A DNA stretch of 64,000 nt from Deinobacterium chartae (GTDB lineage: Bacteria; Deinococcota; Deinococci; Deinococcales; Deinococcaceae), in contig NZ_JACHHG010000007.1 of NCBI RefSeq assembly GCF_014202645.1, positions 62,001 through 126,000 on the forward strand. Reading direction: 5' to 3'. Each line of letters opens with the position of its first letter. The first letter of the stretch is position 1. Shown piece after piece: positions 44,588 to 53,197 of this stretch. The notes under the pieces were generated by a model. It had not been told where the DNA came from and did no database searches. It saw only the letters and a list, made by a program, of their open reading frames with translations. The position numbers and the translations under genes are program-made.

Positions 44588-44913
44588 GGGGCGCCTTCCA
44601 GCAGGCGATCCATGGCCGAACGCAGCAGGCCCCACTCGTTCTTCTTGGCGGCCAGCGCGCGCTCACCCGCCGGGGTGAGCGAGTAGTACTTGCGCGGCGC
44701 ACCGCCGCACGAGGAGTCGCGCCAGCGGGTCTCGACCCAGCCCTGTTTCACCAGGCGGTGCAGCGCGGGGTACAGGCTGCCCTCGCGGAAGTCAAAAGCT
44801 CCTCCGGTTCGGGCATTGACCTGATCGATCATCTCCAGTCCGTAGCGTTCGCTGCCCTCGAGGACCGACAGCAGCATCAGGTCCAGGGCCAGCGGTTTGG
44901 CGCGAGCGTCCAT
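44584..44913 (-). CDS. PadR-family transcriptional regulator
   Basis: The 109 residues form the PadR winged helix (LDLMLLSVLEGSERYGLEMI, EGSLYPALHRLVKQGWVE, RKYYSLTPAGERALAAKK) with a short dimerisation tail. PadR proteins repress their own operons and respond to small molecules or cues. The upstream TATCTTG repeats (44920-44954) are the probable target. The operon continues with the HAAS gene and lepB. Confidence 0.88.
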   Translation of the reverse strand: MDARAKPLALDLMLLSVLEGSERYGLEMIDQVNARTGGAFDFREGSLYPALHRLVKQGWVETRWRDSSCGGAPRKYYSLTPAGERALAAKKNEWGLLRSAMDRLLEGAP

Positions 44914-44918
44914 GCGGG

Positions 44919-44954
44919 CTATCTTGTCACACAAGTATCTTGCAGCGCAAGATA
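44919..44954 (-). promoter_or_regulatory. Candidate PadR operator: TATCTTG repeats
   Basis: TATCTTG occurs at 44920-44926 and 44936-44942 with the inverted copy CAAGATA at 44948-44954 (five-base spacer between the last two). The block covers the presumed promoter of the padR gene. The minus-strand element TGACAAGATA recurs before exbB. Confidence 0.6.
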
Positions 44955-45057
44955 GCGGAATCCGGGCCGGTCTTCCGGCCGCCGGACAGGACCCGACGCC
45001 CGCTTGGTGAGCTTGAACGCCGGAAACGTTCGGAGATGGCGCTATGCTGAGAGGCGT

Positions 45058-45927
45058 ATGGCCGCACTTGCCCCCCGCCTCAAAACTTACCTGGACCTGG
45101 TGAAGTTCGAGCACACCGTGTTCGCGCTACCCTTCGCCTACGCCGGCATGTTGCTCGCCGGTCCGGGCTGGCCGGGCTTCATGGTCTTTTTCTGGATCAC
45201 CCTCGCCATGGCCAGCGCCCGCACCGCCGCCATGGCCGCCAACCGTCTGATCGACGCCCGCATCGACGCGGCCAACCCGCGCACGGCGGGCCGCGAGATT
45301 CCCAGCGGCAAGGTCAAGCCTGCCCAGGCGGTACTGCTGACCGTGATCTCGCTGGCCGTGCTGACCCTCTCGGCCGCGCAGCTCAACCCGCTGGCCCTCA
45401 AGCTGCTGCCCATCGCGGTGGTCTTTTTGATCCTGTACCCCTACACCAAGCGCTACACCTGGCTGTGTCACCTGTGGCTGGGCATCACCGACGGCGCTGC
45501 CGCTGCGGGCGGCTGGATCGCCGTAACCGGCCAGTGGGACTGGGGCGCGGTGATGCTGTGGCTGGTGGTGATCTTCTGGATGGTGGGCCTGGACGTGATC
45601 TACGCCACGCAGGACTACGACTTCGACCGCAGGACCGGCGTTCACAGCATTCCGGCCCGCTTCGGCATCGCGCGGTCCTTGCAGATCGCGGCCGCCGCGC
45701 ACGCCCTGACCTTCGCGCTATTGATCGCAACAGCCGTGGTGGTCGGAGCCTCGTGGGCCTTTTATCTCGCCGCGCTGGTGATGGGCAGCATTTTGCTGTA
45801 CGAACATCGCCTGGTGAGGCCCAACGACCTCACCCGCGTCAACATCGCCTTTTTCGACGCCAACGGCTGGCTCGCACTCACCATGCTGGTCGGCACGGTC
45901 GTCGACGTGTGGATTCGCAGCAGCTAA
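45058..45927 (+). CDS. UbiA-family prenyltransferase
   Basis: The 289-residue membrane protein starts [20 protein letters not shown]. It carries the first aspartate motif [20 protein letters not shown] and the second [20 protein letters not shown], which bind the prenyl diphosphate through Mg2+. Deinococci use menaquinone only, so a role in menaquinone synthesis through the futalosine route (MqnP-type) is likely, but the substrate is not readable from sequence. The ATG at 45058 sits downstream of TATGCT and GAGAGG. Confidence 0.82.
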   Translation: MAALAPRLKTYLDLVKFEHTVFALPFAYAGMLLAGPGWPGFMVFFWITLAMASARTAAMAANRLIDARIDAANPRTAGREIPSGKVKPAQAVLLTVISLAVLTLSAAQLNPLALKLLPIAVVFLILYPYTKRYTWLCHLWLGITDGAAAAGGWIAVTGQWDWGAVMLWLVVIFWMVGLDVIYATQDYDFDRRTGVHSIPARFGIARSLQIAAAAHALTFALLIATAVVVGASWAFYLAALVMGSILLYEHRLVRPNDLTRVNIAFFDANGWLALTMLVGTVVDVWIRSS

Positions 45928-45939
45928 GCCGCGTTCTCC

Positions 45940-45979
45940 GGCGGTCCTGACCCGAGCGGGTCAGGACCGCCCTGTTTTT
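45940..45979 (+). terminator. Terminator after the UbiA gene
   Basis: GGCGGTCCTGACCCG (45940-45954) and its complement (45957-45971) form a 15-bp stem, followed by CTG and TTTTT (45975-45979). Confidence 0.85.
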
Positions 45980-46001
45980 CCCGGCGCAACCCGGGCCACG
46001 T

Positions 46002-48389
46002 TCAGGTCTCGCGGCACACGTCGCCGAAGCGGCAGCTCCGACAGTGAAAGCCGGGAACCGGGCTGTAATCGCCCGCCTCGAGGGCCGCGCGCAGGCCCGA
46101 GAGTTCCTCGCGGGCCCGCTCGAGGTCCCCGGCGGTAAAGTGCAGCGGCTCGCGCTCGCCCTGCAGGTCCCAGGCGTAAAAATCGAGCTTCAGGCCGCGG
46201 TGCTCGTCCGAGGCGCGCAGCTGCGCGGCCAGCCACATCGACTCGCGGTGGTCGCGCAGCTGCTTCACGCCGGTCCCGATCAGGTACACCTCGAGGGTCT
46301 CGAGGCGGCCGCGCCGCAGCAGGCGGTGCGCGTGCGGCCGGAACAGCATTTCGCCCAGGGGCAGCACGCCTAAGATCACCAGCCCCTCGAGGTCCGGGCG
46401 CGGCGGCAGGTCGCGGCGGACGGCGCGCAGGACCCGCTCGCGGAACCCCGGAGCCCAGGCCGGGTCGGTCTGGGCGGGCAGCTCCTGCTGGGACCATGCG
46501 GCCTGCCGGGCTTTGCGGCGTGCGGCCTCGCGGTCGCGCGCCGCGTATACCGGACGCGTCTCGGCCGGGCGCACTCGGCCCTCGAGGTAGCCCCGCAGGC
46601 GGCAGGGCGCGTAGCGCGCCAGTTCCCAGGCCCGGCGCTCACGCAGCGCCTCGAGCCGACGGTAGCGCGGCGGGGTCTCGGGCGGCGGGGGGCGCAGCCG
46701 GGCCAGTTCGAGCGGGGAAGCGGTCGTAGCCGCACCCGGGCGCGGCTCGGCCTCGAGGGCCTCCAGCAGGCGGTGCGCTCTGCGTTCGCCGCCGCGCTCC
46801 GAGCGCGCGTAGCTGACCGCGACCTCGGGAGCGCGCCACAGCGCGTCGTAGAGCACGCTGGAGGCGAGGCCGCGCATGCGCCGCTCGAGGCCGAGCAACG
46901 TCCGGTCCTCTTCGCTGTAAAAGAACTCCTCGCTCTCGTCGAGGGTGTAACGGCCCTCCTGAGCCCCTAACAGCCAGGTGCGCGCGAAGCGGCGGCCGCT
47001 GGCCTGCTCGGCCTCGAGGACCGCCACGCCGGGCGTGCTGCGCCGGGGAGCGGGCAGGTCCGCGAGCAGCGCGCGGGTCCAGTCGATCAGGGCCGCCGGG
47101 TTGGCCTCGGGCAGCAGCGCGTACACCTCGCGCGCCACCACCCGCAGTTCGGGGGCTTCGGGCTGCCGGTCGCAGCCCGCGCGCTCCATCAGCCGCTCCA
47201 CGTAGGCCAGCCACGCCTCCAGGCTCGGGGCAGGCGACTCGGTTTCGCGCAGCAGGTCGCGCAGCGGGGCCAGCTCGACCGGCAGCGCCTCGAGGGCCGC
47301 GACCGGACTGCTGCCGCTGAGGCCGCGGCGCTCGAGGGCCTCTGCGACCAGCTCCAGTCCCGGGTACACGCTTGCCAGCGCCAGCAGGTCGCGGGGCGGA
47401 TACCCGCGACCGCGCACGCCCAGCAGCAGCTCGAAGCGCCGTCCCTGCGGGGTGTCGAGCACCGAGGCGGCGTGCTCGTCGTGCAGCGGCAGACCGTACT
47501 CGCGCCCCAGCTCCAGCAGCGCGCGCGCCGCGGCCCGGTCGGGCACGATCAGCGCCAACTCGTGCGGGTCCACCCCCTGCTGCAGACAGATTTTTACCTC
47601 GGCCAGCGCGTCGCGCAATTCGCGGCTGGGGCTGCTGGCCGCGTGTAGCCGGAAACGGGGCGCCGCCCCAGCGCGCAGCTTCTCGACTTTCTCGATGCGC
47701 AGGTCACGGCGCAGGGCCTCGAGGTCCTCGGGGGGCGTACGGGTCGTCCAGGGCGCGGGAGCCAACCCAGGCAGGCTGACCGTCAGGCTGAGGGCCGAGC
47801 CCGCCATGGCGGCCAGGGTCCGCCGCTCCATGCGGTTAAAGGCCTGGTAACCGTCGACCATCAGGTGCTGCGGCGGGTCGCTCCAGCGCGCGCCGCCCTC
47901 GAGGGCCAGAGCGGCCAGACGGCGCACATCGTCGAGATCGATCAGCCCGCGTTCGCCCAGCAGGCGGCGGTACACCCGGTCCACCTCGCGCAGGCGCTGC
48001 TGATAGCGCCCGCCCGTCACCGGGACCTCTTCGAAACCGCTGCGGCGCAGCTCGGCCAGGGTTCCAGCGTACAGCGCCGCCTCGCCCGGCGCCGCTTCGC
48101 CGTACAGTTCACGCAGCGCGGCCCCCACCATCGCGACCCGGGCGGGCACGCTGGCGATGCGGGCTACGCCGCCCAGCTCCTCGAGGACCTCGTACAGCAG
48201 CGTCTGCAGGTCGGTCACGCGCACGCCCAGCGTGGGGGTCTCGCCCAGGCGGCGCAGCAGGTCAGCGCGCTGCTGCGGCAGGGCGATGATCGTCACCCGT
48301 TCGGACGCGGCCGCGCGGCGGCGTGCCAGCTCGAGGATGCGCCGGGTTTTTCCGCTGCCAGGAGGCCCGACGATCAGGGTAGACGACAT
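46002..48389 (-). CDS. AddB/RecB-like Fe-S protein with degenerate nuclease motif
   Basis: The start at 48389 (MSSTLIVGPPGSGKT) is chosen by the Walker A motif (8-15); the frame upstream is open but not coding-like. The 795 residues resemble AddB: a helicase-like N-terminal half, and a C-terminal part with an Fe-S Cys at about 596 (YAPCRLRGYLEGR) and a Cys783-Cys786-Cys792 cluster (HCRSCRFGDVC). The nuclease motif position has EVYLIGTG (700-707) instead of DYKTG, so the PD-(D/E)XK catalytic residues appear lost. No AddA partner is encoded here. Confidence 0.65.
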   Translation of the reverse strand: MSSTLIVGPPGSGKTRRILELARRRAAASERVTIIALPQQRADLLRRLGETPTLGVRVTDLQTLLYEVLEELGGVARIASVPARVAMVGAALRELYGEAAPGEAALYAGTLAELRRSGFEEVPVTGGRYQQRLREVDRVYRRLLGERGLIDLDDVRRLAALALEGGARWSDPPQHLMVDGYQAFNRMERRTLAAMAGSALSLTVSLPGLAPAPWTTRTPPEDLEALRRDLRIEKVEKLRAGAAPRFRLHAASSPSRELRDALAEVKICLQQGVDPHELALIVPDRAAARALLELGREYGLPLHDEHAASVLDTPQGRRFELLLGVRGRGYPPRDLLALASVYPGLELVAEALERRGLSGSSPVAALEALPVELAPLRDLLRETESPAPSLEAWLAYVERLMERAGCDRQPEAPELRVVAREVYALLPEANPAALIDWTRALLADLPAPRRSTPGVAVLEAEQASGRRFARTWLLGAQEGRYTLDESEEFFYSEEDRTLLGLERRMRGLASSVLYDALWRAPEVAVSYARSERGGERRAHRLLEALEAEPRPGAATTASPLELARLRPPPPETPPRYRRLEALRERRAWELARYAPCRLRGYLEGRVRPAETRPVYAARDREAARRKARQAAWSQQELPAQTDPAWAPGFRERVLRAVRRDLPPRPDLEGLVILGVLPLGEMLFRPHAHRLLRRGRLETLEVYLIGTGVKQLRDHRESMWLAAQLRASDEHRGLKLDFYAWDLQGEREPLHFTAGDLERAREELSGLRAALEAGDYSPVPGFHCRSCRFGDVCRET

Positions 48390-48540
48390 GAGGCCAGTGT
48401 AGCGCTTCTCATGGCCCGGGCCGTGAACGCGCGGCGCAGCGCGGCGAAATCGCTGAAAATTCCGGTCCTGGCGACGCTCCGGTTCCTCTCCGGATCTCGG
48501 CTTCGCGCTCATGCGACTGGCAGGCGGGCGGGGCCTGCCG

Positions 48541-48546
48541 TACAAT
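48541..48546 (+). promoter_or_regulatory. Leaderless -10 hexamer for the gene at 48553
   Basis: TACAAT lies six bases before the GTG at 48553. Confidence 0.5.
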
Positions 48547-48552
48547 ACAGGC

Positions 48553-48975
48553 GTGGTCCTCGAGAACTCCGTCGAAGAATTTGTCGAGCGTTTCCGTGAG
48601 TACGCCGCCCAGGGGCAGCTGTACCCACAGCCGGAAAACGCCGTACTGCTGGAGTTCGCTGCCGGAGGACGCGTGCTGTACCTATTCGACCGGACCGGTC
48701 CGTACACCGCCCGGCCCGGCGAGGCCCGCGTGATCGTGCACGGCGTGCTGAGCGAGCTGGCCCCCGCCGAAGACCTCCAAGAAAGCCTGTTCTCGAGCGG
48801 CGTCTCCCAGCTTGAGGGAGTGGGGCAGATCACCGAGCTGCAGCGCGGTTTCCTGATCGTCCGCTGCCGCCTGCCGCTGGTGCTGGGCGTCTTGGAAGAC
48901 CGCATGCCGGAGGTGCGCGTCGGCGACTGGATCGCCTTTAAAACCCTCGCTCCGGTTCACGGATTCGTGGTGTAA
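48553..48975 (+). CDS. Hypothetical protein (140 aa)
   Basis: The GTG at 48553 (VVLENSVEEFVERF) fits the -10 spacing best; the frame extends upstream to 48511. The chain alternates strands and short helices (RVLYLFDRTGPYTA, GFLIVRCRLPLVLGVL, VGDWIAFKTLAPVHGF) and has no recognised motif. It is two bases from the cyclase-like gene and likely cotranscribed, which hints at a regulatory partner, but this is inference. Confidence 0.6.
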   Translation: MVLENSVEEFVERFREYAAQGQLYPQPENAVLLEFAAGGRVLYLFDRTGPYTARPGEARVIVHGVLSELAPAEDLQESLFSSGVSQLEGVGQITELQRGFLIVRCRLPLVLGVLEDRMPEVRVGDWIAFKTLAPVHGFVV

Positions 48976-48977
48976 CG

Positions 48978-49523
48978 ATGTTCGCACGCGGGGCCGGACC
49001 CGGAGCGGTGCGCAGGGACGCAGCGGTCTTGTTCGTGGACCTGGTGGACAGCACCGCGCTGGCACATCGCCTCGAGCTCGGAGATTACGCCGAGCTGATG
49101 TCCGAGATGCTGCAGATTCTTTACCTGGGCCTCGAGGCGCACGGGGGCACGGTGTTGCAGCACCAGGGCGACGCGCTGGTGGCCCAGTACGACATAGCGC
49201 GCCTCGAGGCCTGCTTGCGCTCCGCCCAGGACTGCCACCGCCGCATCGCCAGCCTCTCGGCGGCCGAGCGCCTCGGAGAGCGATTGACCCTGCGCGTAGG
49301 CGTTGCCTGCGGGCAGATCCTGTCGCTGACCCTGGGCGGACAGCCGACCGGCTATGGACGGCCCTTCAACCTCAGCCGCCGCCTGTGTACCATCGCCGCA
49401 CCGGGAGAAACGCTGGTGTGCGCGGACACCTATCAGCTGTCGCCGGATTTGCCCGCTACCGCACGACCTCGATCCCGCCGGTCAAGGGATTTCCCACTAC
49501 CCGTACGGCCTACGCGCATTTAG
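48978..49523 (+). pseudogene. Class III adenylate/guanylate cyclase-like domain, probable frameshift at the C terminus
   Basis: Residues 14-150 form a cyclase homology domain: VLFVDLVDSTALAHRLE holds both metal Asp positions, and HQGDALVAQYD and RVGVACGQILSLTLGG follow. The last 23 residues in this frame (ATARPRSRRSRDF and on) do not fit the fold. One base into another frame at about 49445 reads RYRTTSIPPVKGFPTT then RTAYAHL up to 49561. That is the expected cyclase ending. A one-base deletion near 49441-49447 is the simplest reading, or a sequencing error. Without the shift the protein may be non-functional. Confidence 0.7.
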
Positions 49524-49595
49524 GTTTTTTTAGCGCGCAGGAACGCATGAAAAGCGTTTAAGACAAGGTTCAATGGTTCTCATGAGAACGCGCAT

Positions 49596-49601
49596 TAGAC
49601 T
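49596..49601 (+). promoter_or_regulatory. Leaderless -10 hexamer of the DrRRA-like gene
   Basis: TAGACT lies six bases before the ATG at 49608. Confidence 0.6.
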
Positions 49602-49607
49602 GCGGCT

Positions 49608-50285
49608 ATGGAACGTAAACCTTTGGTCCTCGTCATCGAAGATGAAAAAGACATCGCTCGATTCATCGAACTCGAGCTAGCGGCCGAAGGTTATGCCACT
49701 GAAGTCGCGTTCGACGGTGTAACCGGACTCTCCAAATTCCGTGAAGTCAACCCCGACCTCGTTATTCTCGACCTGATGCTGCCCGTACTGGACGGCCTCG
49801 AGGTCGCGCGAAGAATCCGCAAGACCAGCAACACCCCCATCGTCATCCTGACCGCCAAGGACTCGATCCAGGACAAGGTCGAAGGCCTCGATTCGGGCGC
49901 CGACGACTACCTGATCAAACCCTTCTCCATCGAGGAACTGCTCGCCCGCGTGCGCGCCCACCTGCGCCGCGTCAACCCGGCCGTCACCGGAGAGGTCCGC
50001 GTGGCCGACTTGGTCATGAACCTCGACGGTCGCGAGATCTTTCGTGGTGGACGCCGCGTGGAGCTGTCCGCCAAGGAATTCGAGCTGCTCGAACTGCTCG
50101 CCCGCAACCCCGGCAAGGTCTTCTCGCGCTTCGAGATCGAGGAGAAGGTCTGGCCCGAGTACACCGGCGGCAGCAACGTTGTGGACGTGTACATCGGTTA
50201 CCTGCGCCGCAAGCTCGAGGAGGGCGGCGAGCGCCGCCTGATTCACACGGTGCGCGGCGTCGGCTACGTACTGCGCGAAGAATAA
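49608..50285 (+). CDS. OmpR-family response regulator, DrRRA-like
   Basis: The 225 residues have a receiver domain (IEDEKD, Asp55 in [10 protein letters not shown], Lys in IKPFSIEE) and an OmpR winged helix ([43 protein letters not shown]). From memory it is close to DrRRA (DR2418) of D. radiodurans, a regulator needed for radiation resistance. The identity is not confirmed here. The gene is followed by a kinase gene 110 bases away, each with its own TAGACT promoter. Confidence 0.9.
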   Translation: MERKPLVLVIEDEKDIARFIELELAAEGYATEVAFDGVTGLSKFREVNPDLVILDLMLPVLDGLEVARRIRKTSNTPIVILTAKDSIQDKVEGLDSGADDYLIKPFSIEELLARVRAHLRRVNPAVTGEVRVADLVMNLDGREIFRGGRRVELSAKEFELLELLARNPGKVFSRFEIEEKVWPEYTGGSNVVDVYIGYLRRKLEEGGERRLIHTVRGVGYVLREE

Positions 50286-50332
50286 ACGCCTGCTTGCACT
50301 CCAGGCAGCGGCAGGGTTCCCTGGGAGCGAAC

Positions 50333-50356
50333 GCTCAACAAGGCTCAACCGTCCTC
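50333..50356. promoter_or_regulatory. Direct repeats upstream of the histidine kinase gene
   Basis: GCTCAAC occurs at 50333-50339 and 50343-50349 (10-base period), the spacing expected of an OmpR-type dimer. AAGGCTCAACCGTCCTC (50340-50356) resembles AAGGTTCAATGGTTCTC (49565-49581) upstream of the regulator gene. Confidence 0.5.
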
Positions 50357-50383
50357 CACTGCCCACGCCTCATCCGCTCCGCT

Positions 50384-50389
50384 TAGACT
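50384..50389 (+). promoter_or_regulatory. Leaderless -10 hexamer of the histidine kinase gene
   Basis: TAGACT lies six bases before the GTG at 50396, the same hexamer and spacing as the regulator gene. Confidence 0.6.
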
Positions 50390-50395
50390 GAAGGT

Positions 50396-51919
50396 GTGAC
50401 CCTACGCTGGCGCCTCACGCTGATTTACACCTCGCTGCTGGCCTTTCTGCTGGCCGTGGTGATGGTCTCGGTGGTCGGCATCCTCGAGCGGAACCTGTAC
50501 GCTGCGGTGCGCAACGACCTGCAACAGAACCTGTTGCAGATCACCGAGATCAACAACAAGACCTACCTGCGACTGCTGCTGAACCTGCAGGGCCGCGACA
50601 TCGTCTATCCTGACGTCTTCTACCAGCTCGACACGGTGCTGGGCATCGGCGGCACCCTCGAGCAGGTCCGCCAGCTCAGCGGCGAAGACATCGTCAATGC
50701 CCTGGACCGGGTGGACGCCAGCGCGACCCTGGCCAATCAGCCTCCCATCCGGCTCGCGGCCGAAGACTACCGCGCGCTGATCAGCAACCCTGACAACTAC
50801 ATCACCGTACGGCGCAGCATCGAACTCGCCGACGGGCCGCACACCCTGATGCTGCTGCTGAGCCTGGCCGAGATTCCGCTGCCCACCGCCTCGGGCACCC
50901 TCAACACGCTGGGCATCATCTATATCGGTAAGGACCTGGGCGCCATCGATGACGCCATCCGGCGCTTGCAGGTCATCATGTGGGTGGTTTCGCTGGTCGC
51001 CATCGTGGGCATGGGAGCGGGCTCGTACATCCTGTCCGGACGCGCCCTCAAGCCGCTGCGCCAGGTGCGCGACGCCGCCGAGGAGATCTCGGAGAAGACC
51101 CTGCGCCGCCGCGTACCCGAACCGAACACCGCCGACGAGGTGGCGGCCCTTGCCAAGACCCTCAACCGCATGCTCGGACGCCTCGAGGCCTCGTTCGAGA
51201 TGCAGCGCCGCTTCACCTCGGACGCCTCGCACGAACTGCGCACCCCGGTCACCGCGATCGGCGGGCACGCCGGTTACCTGCTGCGCCGCACCCAGGTGAC
51301 CGAACAGCAGGCCGAGAGCTTAAACATCATCAAAAACGAGTCCGAACGGCTCTCTCAGCTGATCTCCAGCCTGCTCGAGCTGGCGCGCGCCGACAGCGGC
51401 GGCTCTCCGCTGCAGGTGCAGCCGATGCTGGCCCAACCCTTCCTCGAGGACATCTTACGCGAGATGCGCCCGCTGCTGGGCGACAGCACCCTCGAGGTGC
51501 AGGGCGAGGAGGTCGACTTCCACGCTGACCCGAGCAAGCTGCGCCAGGTCGTGATCAACCTGGTGTCCAACGCCCTCAAGGCCGGGGCCAAACACATCAC
51601 CATGCGCTCGTCGCTCGAGGAGGGCGCGGTGCACTTTCGCATCGAGGACAACGGCCCCGGCATCCCCGCCGAACACCTCGAAAAGCTGTTCGACCGTTTT
51701 TACCGCGTGGAAGAGTCGCGCTCGCGCGACGTGGGCGGCTCGGGCCTGGGACTGTCCATCGCCAAGAGCATCGTAGATGCCCACGGCGGACGCATCTGGA
51801 TCGAAAGCAGCCTCGGCGTGGGCACCACCGTCCACGTGCTGCTGCCCCTCGAGGAAAAACCCGCCGAAAAGCCGGCGGGCAAGGGCCGCGCGGAGCGCCG
51901 CGAGCGGGTGGAGGGCTGA
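50396..51919 (+). CDS. Sensor histidine kinase paired with the DrRRA-like regulator
   Basis: The 507 residues have TM1 at about 8-28, a large external domain (about 30-190), TM2 near 195-217, HAMP, HisKA with His279 (SDASHELRTPVT), and ATPase motifs (INLVSNAL, EDNGPGIP, GGSGLGLSIA). The external region has no recognised domain. The C-terminal tail is Lys/Glu-rich. It probably phosphorylates the DrRRA-like regulator. Confidence 0.93.
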   Translation: MTLRWRLTLIYTSLLAFLLAVVMVSVVGILERNLYAAVRNDLQQNLLQITEINNKTYLRLLLNLQGRDIVYPDVFYQLDTVLGIGGTLEQVRQLSGEDIVNALDRVDASATLANQPPIRLAAEDYRALISNPDNYITVRRSIELADGPHTLMLLLSLAEIPLPTASGTLNTLGIIYIGKDLGAIDDAIRRLQVIMWVVSLVAIVGMGAGSYILSGRALKPLRQVRDAAEEISEKTLRRRVPEPNTADEVAALAKTLNRMLGRLEASFEMQRRFTSDASHELRTPVTAIGGHAGYLLRRTQVTEQQAESLNIIKNESERLSQLISSLLELARADSGGSPLQVQPMLAQPFLEDILREMRPLLGDSTLEVQGEEVDFHADPSKLRQVVINLVSNALKAGAKHITMRSSLEEGAVHFRIEDNGPGIPAEHLEKLFDRFYRVEESRSRDVGGSGLGLSIAKSIVDAHGGRIWIESSLGVGTTVHVLLPLEEKPAEKPAGKGRAERRERVEG

Positions 51920-51992
51920 GCGGGATTTGTTCGTTCGCAGCGGCATGGCAGGGCACCGCGACGAATCCGGGGGCCTGCTGCACCGAAGCCGC

Positions 51993-52550
51993 TCAGTCCG
52001 CTTCCCAGACGTCCACGCGAGGCAGTCCCCGGGCAGCTCGGGCACGGTCCACCAAGGACTGCACGAAGGCCGTCTTGGCACGGGTATAGGCCAGGCCGTC
52101 GTGTGCATGAAGGAGCGCGAGTTGCGTTTTCAGTTCGCCGTAAGCCCGTACCGCCTGCGGATCCGAGAGCAGTTCGTCCCGCATCAGGCGCTCCTTGCGG
52201 GTCTCCCAGCCCGAGCGCTCCACCAGGTGCAGGTGGTAGCTCTGCCCACCCGCAAGATCTTGGCGCGTCAGGAACAGGCGCCCGCGCATGCCGGTCTCGA
52301 CCATCCGGTAGCCGAGCACCTCGAGGTCGGCGGCCAGGCGCGCGGCCACCTCGAGGTCGGCCACCGCCGCCATGACGTCGATGATCGGTTTGGCACGCAG
52401 GCCTGGAACGGCGGTGCTGCCTACGTGCTCGATCTCGACGATGCGCCCCGCAGCCGCCTCGAGGATACGGTCGCGCTCACCGGCGTAAAGCCCGGGCCAC
52501 GCCGGATCGTAAGTAACGACCGCAATCCCTTGCGCAGAATCCTGAGTCAT
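51993..52550 (-). CDS. GrpB/UPF0157 family protein
   Basis: The 185-residue protein has the family pattern VVTYDPAWPGLYAGER, IVEIEHVGSTAVPGLRAKPI, then IDVMAAVADLE and YHLHLVE. This nucleotidyltransferase-like fold (UPF0157/GrpB) has unknown substrate and often adds or transfers a nucleotide. It ends 74 bases from the kinase gene in a convergent arrangement. Confidence 0.85.
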   Translation of the reverse strand: MTQDSAQGIAVVTYDPAWPGLYAGERDRILEAAAGRIVEIEHVGSTAVPGLRAKPIIDVMAAVADLEVAARLAADLEVLGYRMVETGMRGRLFLTRQDLAGGQSYHLHLVERSGWETRKERLMRDELLSDPQAVRAYGELKTQLALLHAHDGLAYTRAKTAFVQSLVDRARAARGLPRVDVWEAD

Positions 52551-52636
52551 CCCGGCCTCCTCCTCACCAACAACCGGCGAGCAGCCCCTGCTCGCCGAAC
52601 GCTCGTCGCCCGTAGCGGATCACTGCCCGGCGGTCA

Positions 52637-52993
52637 TTACTTCTTCAGCCGCTTGAGCGCCTCTTCCGGGCTGATCTGCCCGCGCTCGAGCATCATCAGC
52701 GTCTCGTCGCGCGGATCGGGGTTCTCGGGTTCGTAGCCGATGGCGCGCAGCAGGGCGTCGAAGCGCGAGCGGACGGTCGGGTAGGACACGCCCAGGATGC
52801 GCTCGACTTCCTTGAGGTTGCCGCGCACCTTGATGTAGAGCCGCAAAAACTCGAGGTTTTCCGGCTCGAGCAGCGCGAATTCGTTGAGCGCGAAGCGGCC
52901 GGTGACGGTCACGCCGGCCTCGGGGAACTCGAGCGCGGTCACTACCGGAGTTTCGTCGACACCGGGAAAGGGAATGGGTAAGGGCTGGGTCAT
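52637..52993 (-). CDS. DUF2089-family helix-turn-helix protein
   Basis: The start at 52993 (MTQPLPIPFPGVDE) has GGAGG five bases upstream, preferred over ATG at 53005. The 118 residues contain FALLEPENLEFLRLYIKVRG then NLKEVERILGVSYPTVRSRF, an HTH, and a short C-terminal ISPEEALKRLKK. DUF2089 proteins are often found with envelope-stress genes encoding toastrack or SHOCT-like proteins, as here. It is a candidate regulator of 53198-54684. Confidence 0.82.
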   Translation of the reverse strand: MTQPLPIPFPGVDETPVVTALEFPEAGVTVTGRFALNEFALLEPENLEFLRLYIKVRGNLKEVERILGVSYPTVRSRFDALLRAIGYEPENPDPRDETLMMLERGQISPEEALKRLKK

Positions 52994-53020
52994 GTCTGCC
53001 TCCATGCGAACGGATGAAAG

Positions 53021-53189
53021 CCGGGAGCGAAGTGCGCTCCCGGCCGGACCTCCGGAGTCACGGCGCTGCCGTGGTGCTCCGTTGCGGGGATGGCCGGGTC
53101 CGGCCATCCCCTGAACAAAACCGCTCGGTCGGCGGTGATTCGCTTCGCTCGGGTCAGAGCGGCCCTGAAAGACCCAGGGCCGCTCTGAC
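53021..53189. repeat. Three consecutive hairpins
   Basis: Perfect stems occur at 53021-53043 (CCGGGAGCG arms), 53086-53111 (GGGGATGGCCGG arms) and 53153-53189 (15-bp GTCAGAGCGGCCCTG arms). They fill the gap between the DUF2089 gene and the 189-aa gene. None has a strong T-run. Confidence 0.5.
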
Positions 53190-53197
53190 CGCCGCTT

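Noticed and set aside
46639-47214. Off-frame 191-residue chain within the AddB-like gene
   Set aside because: Arg/Ala/Gly-rich shadow of the real frame; no start context.
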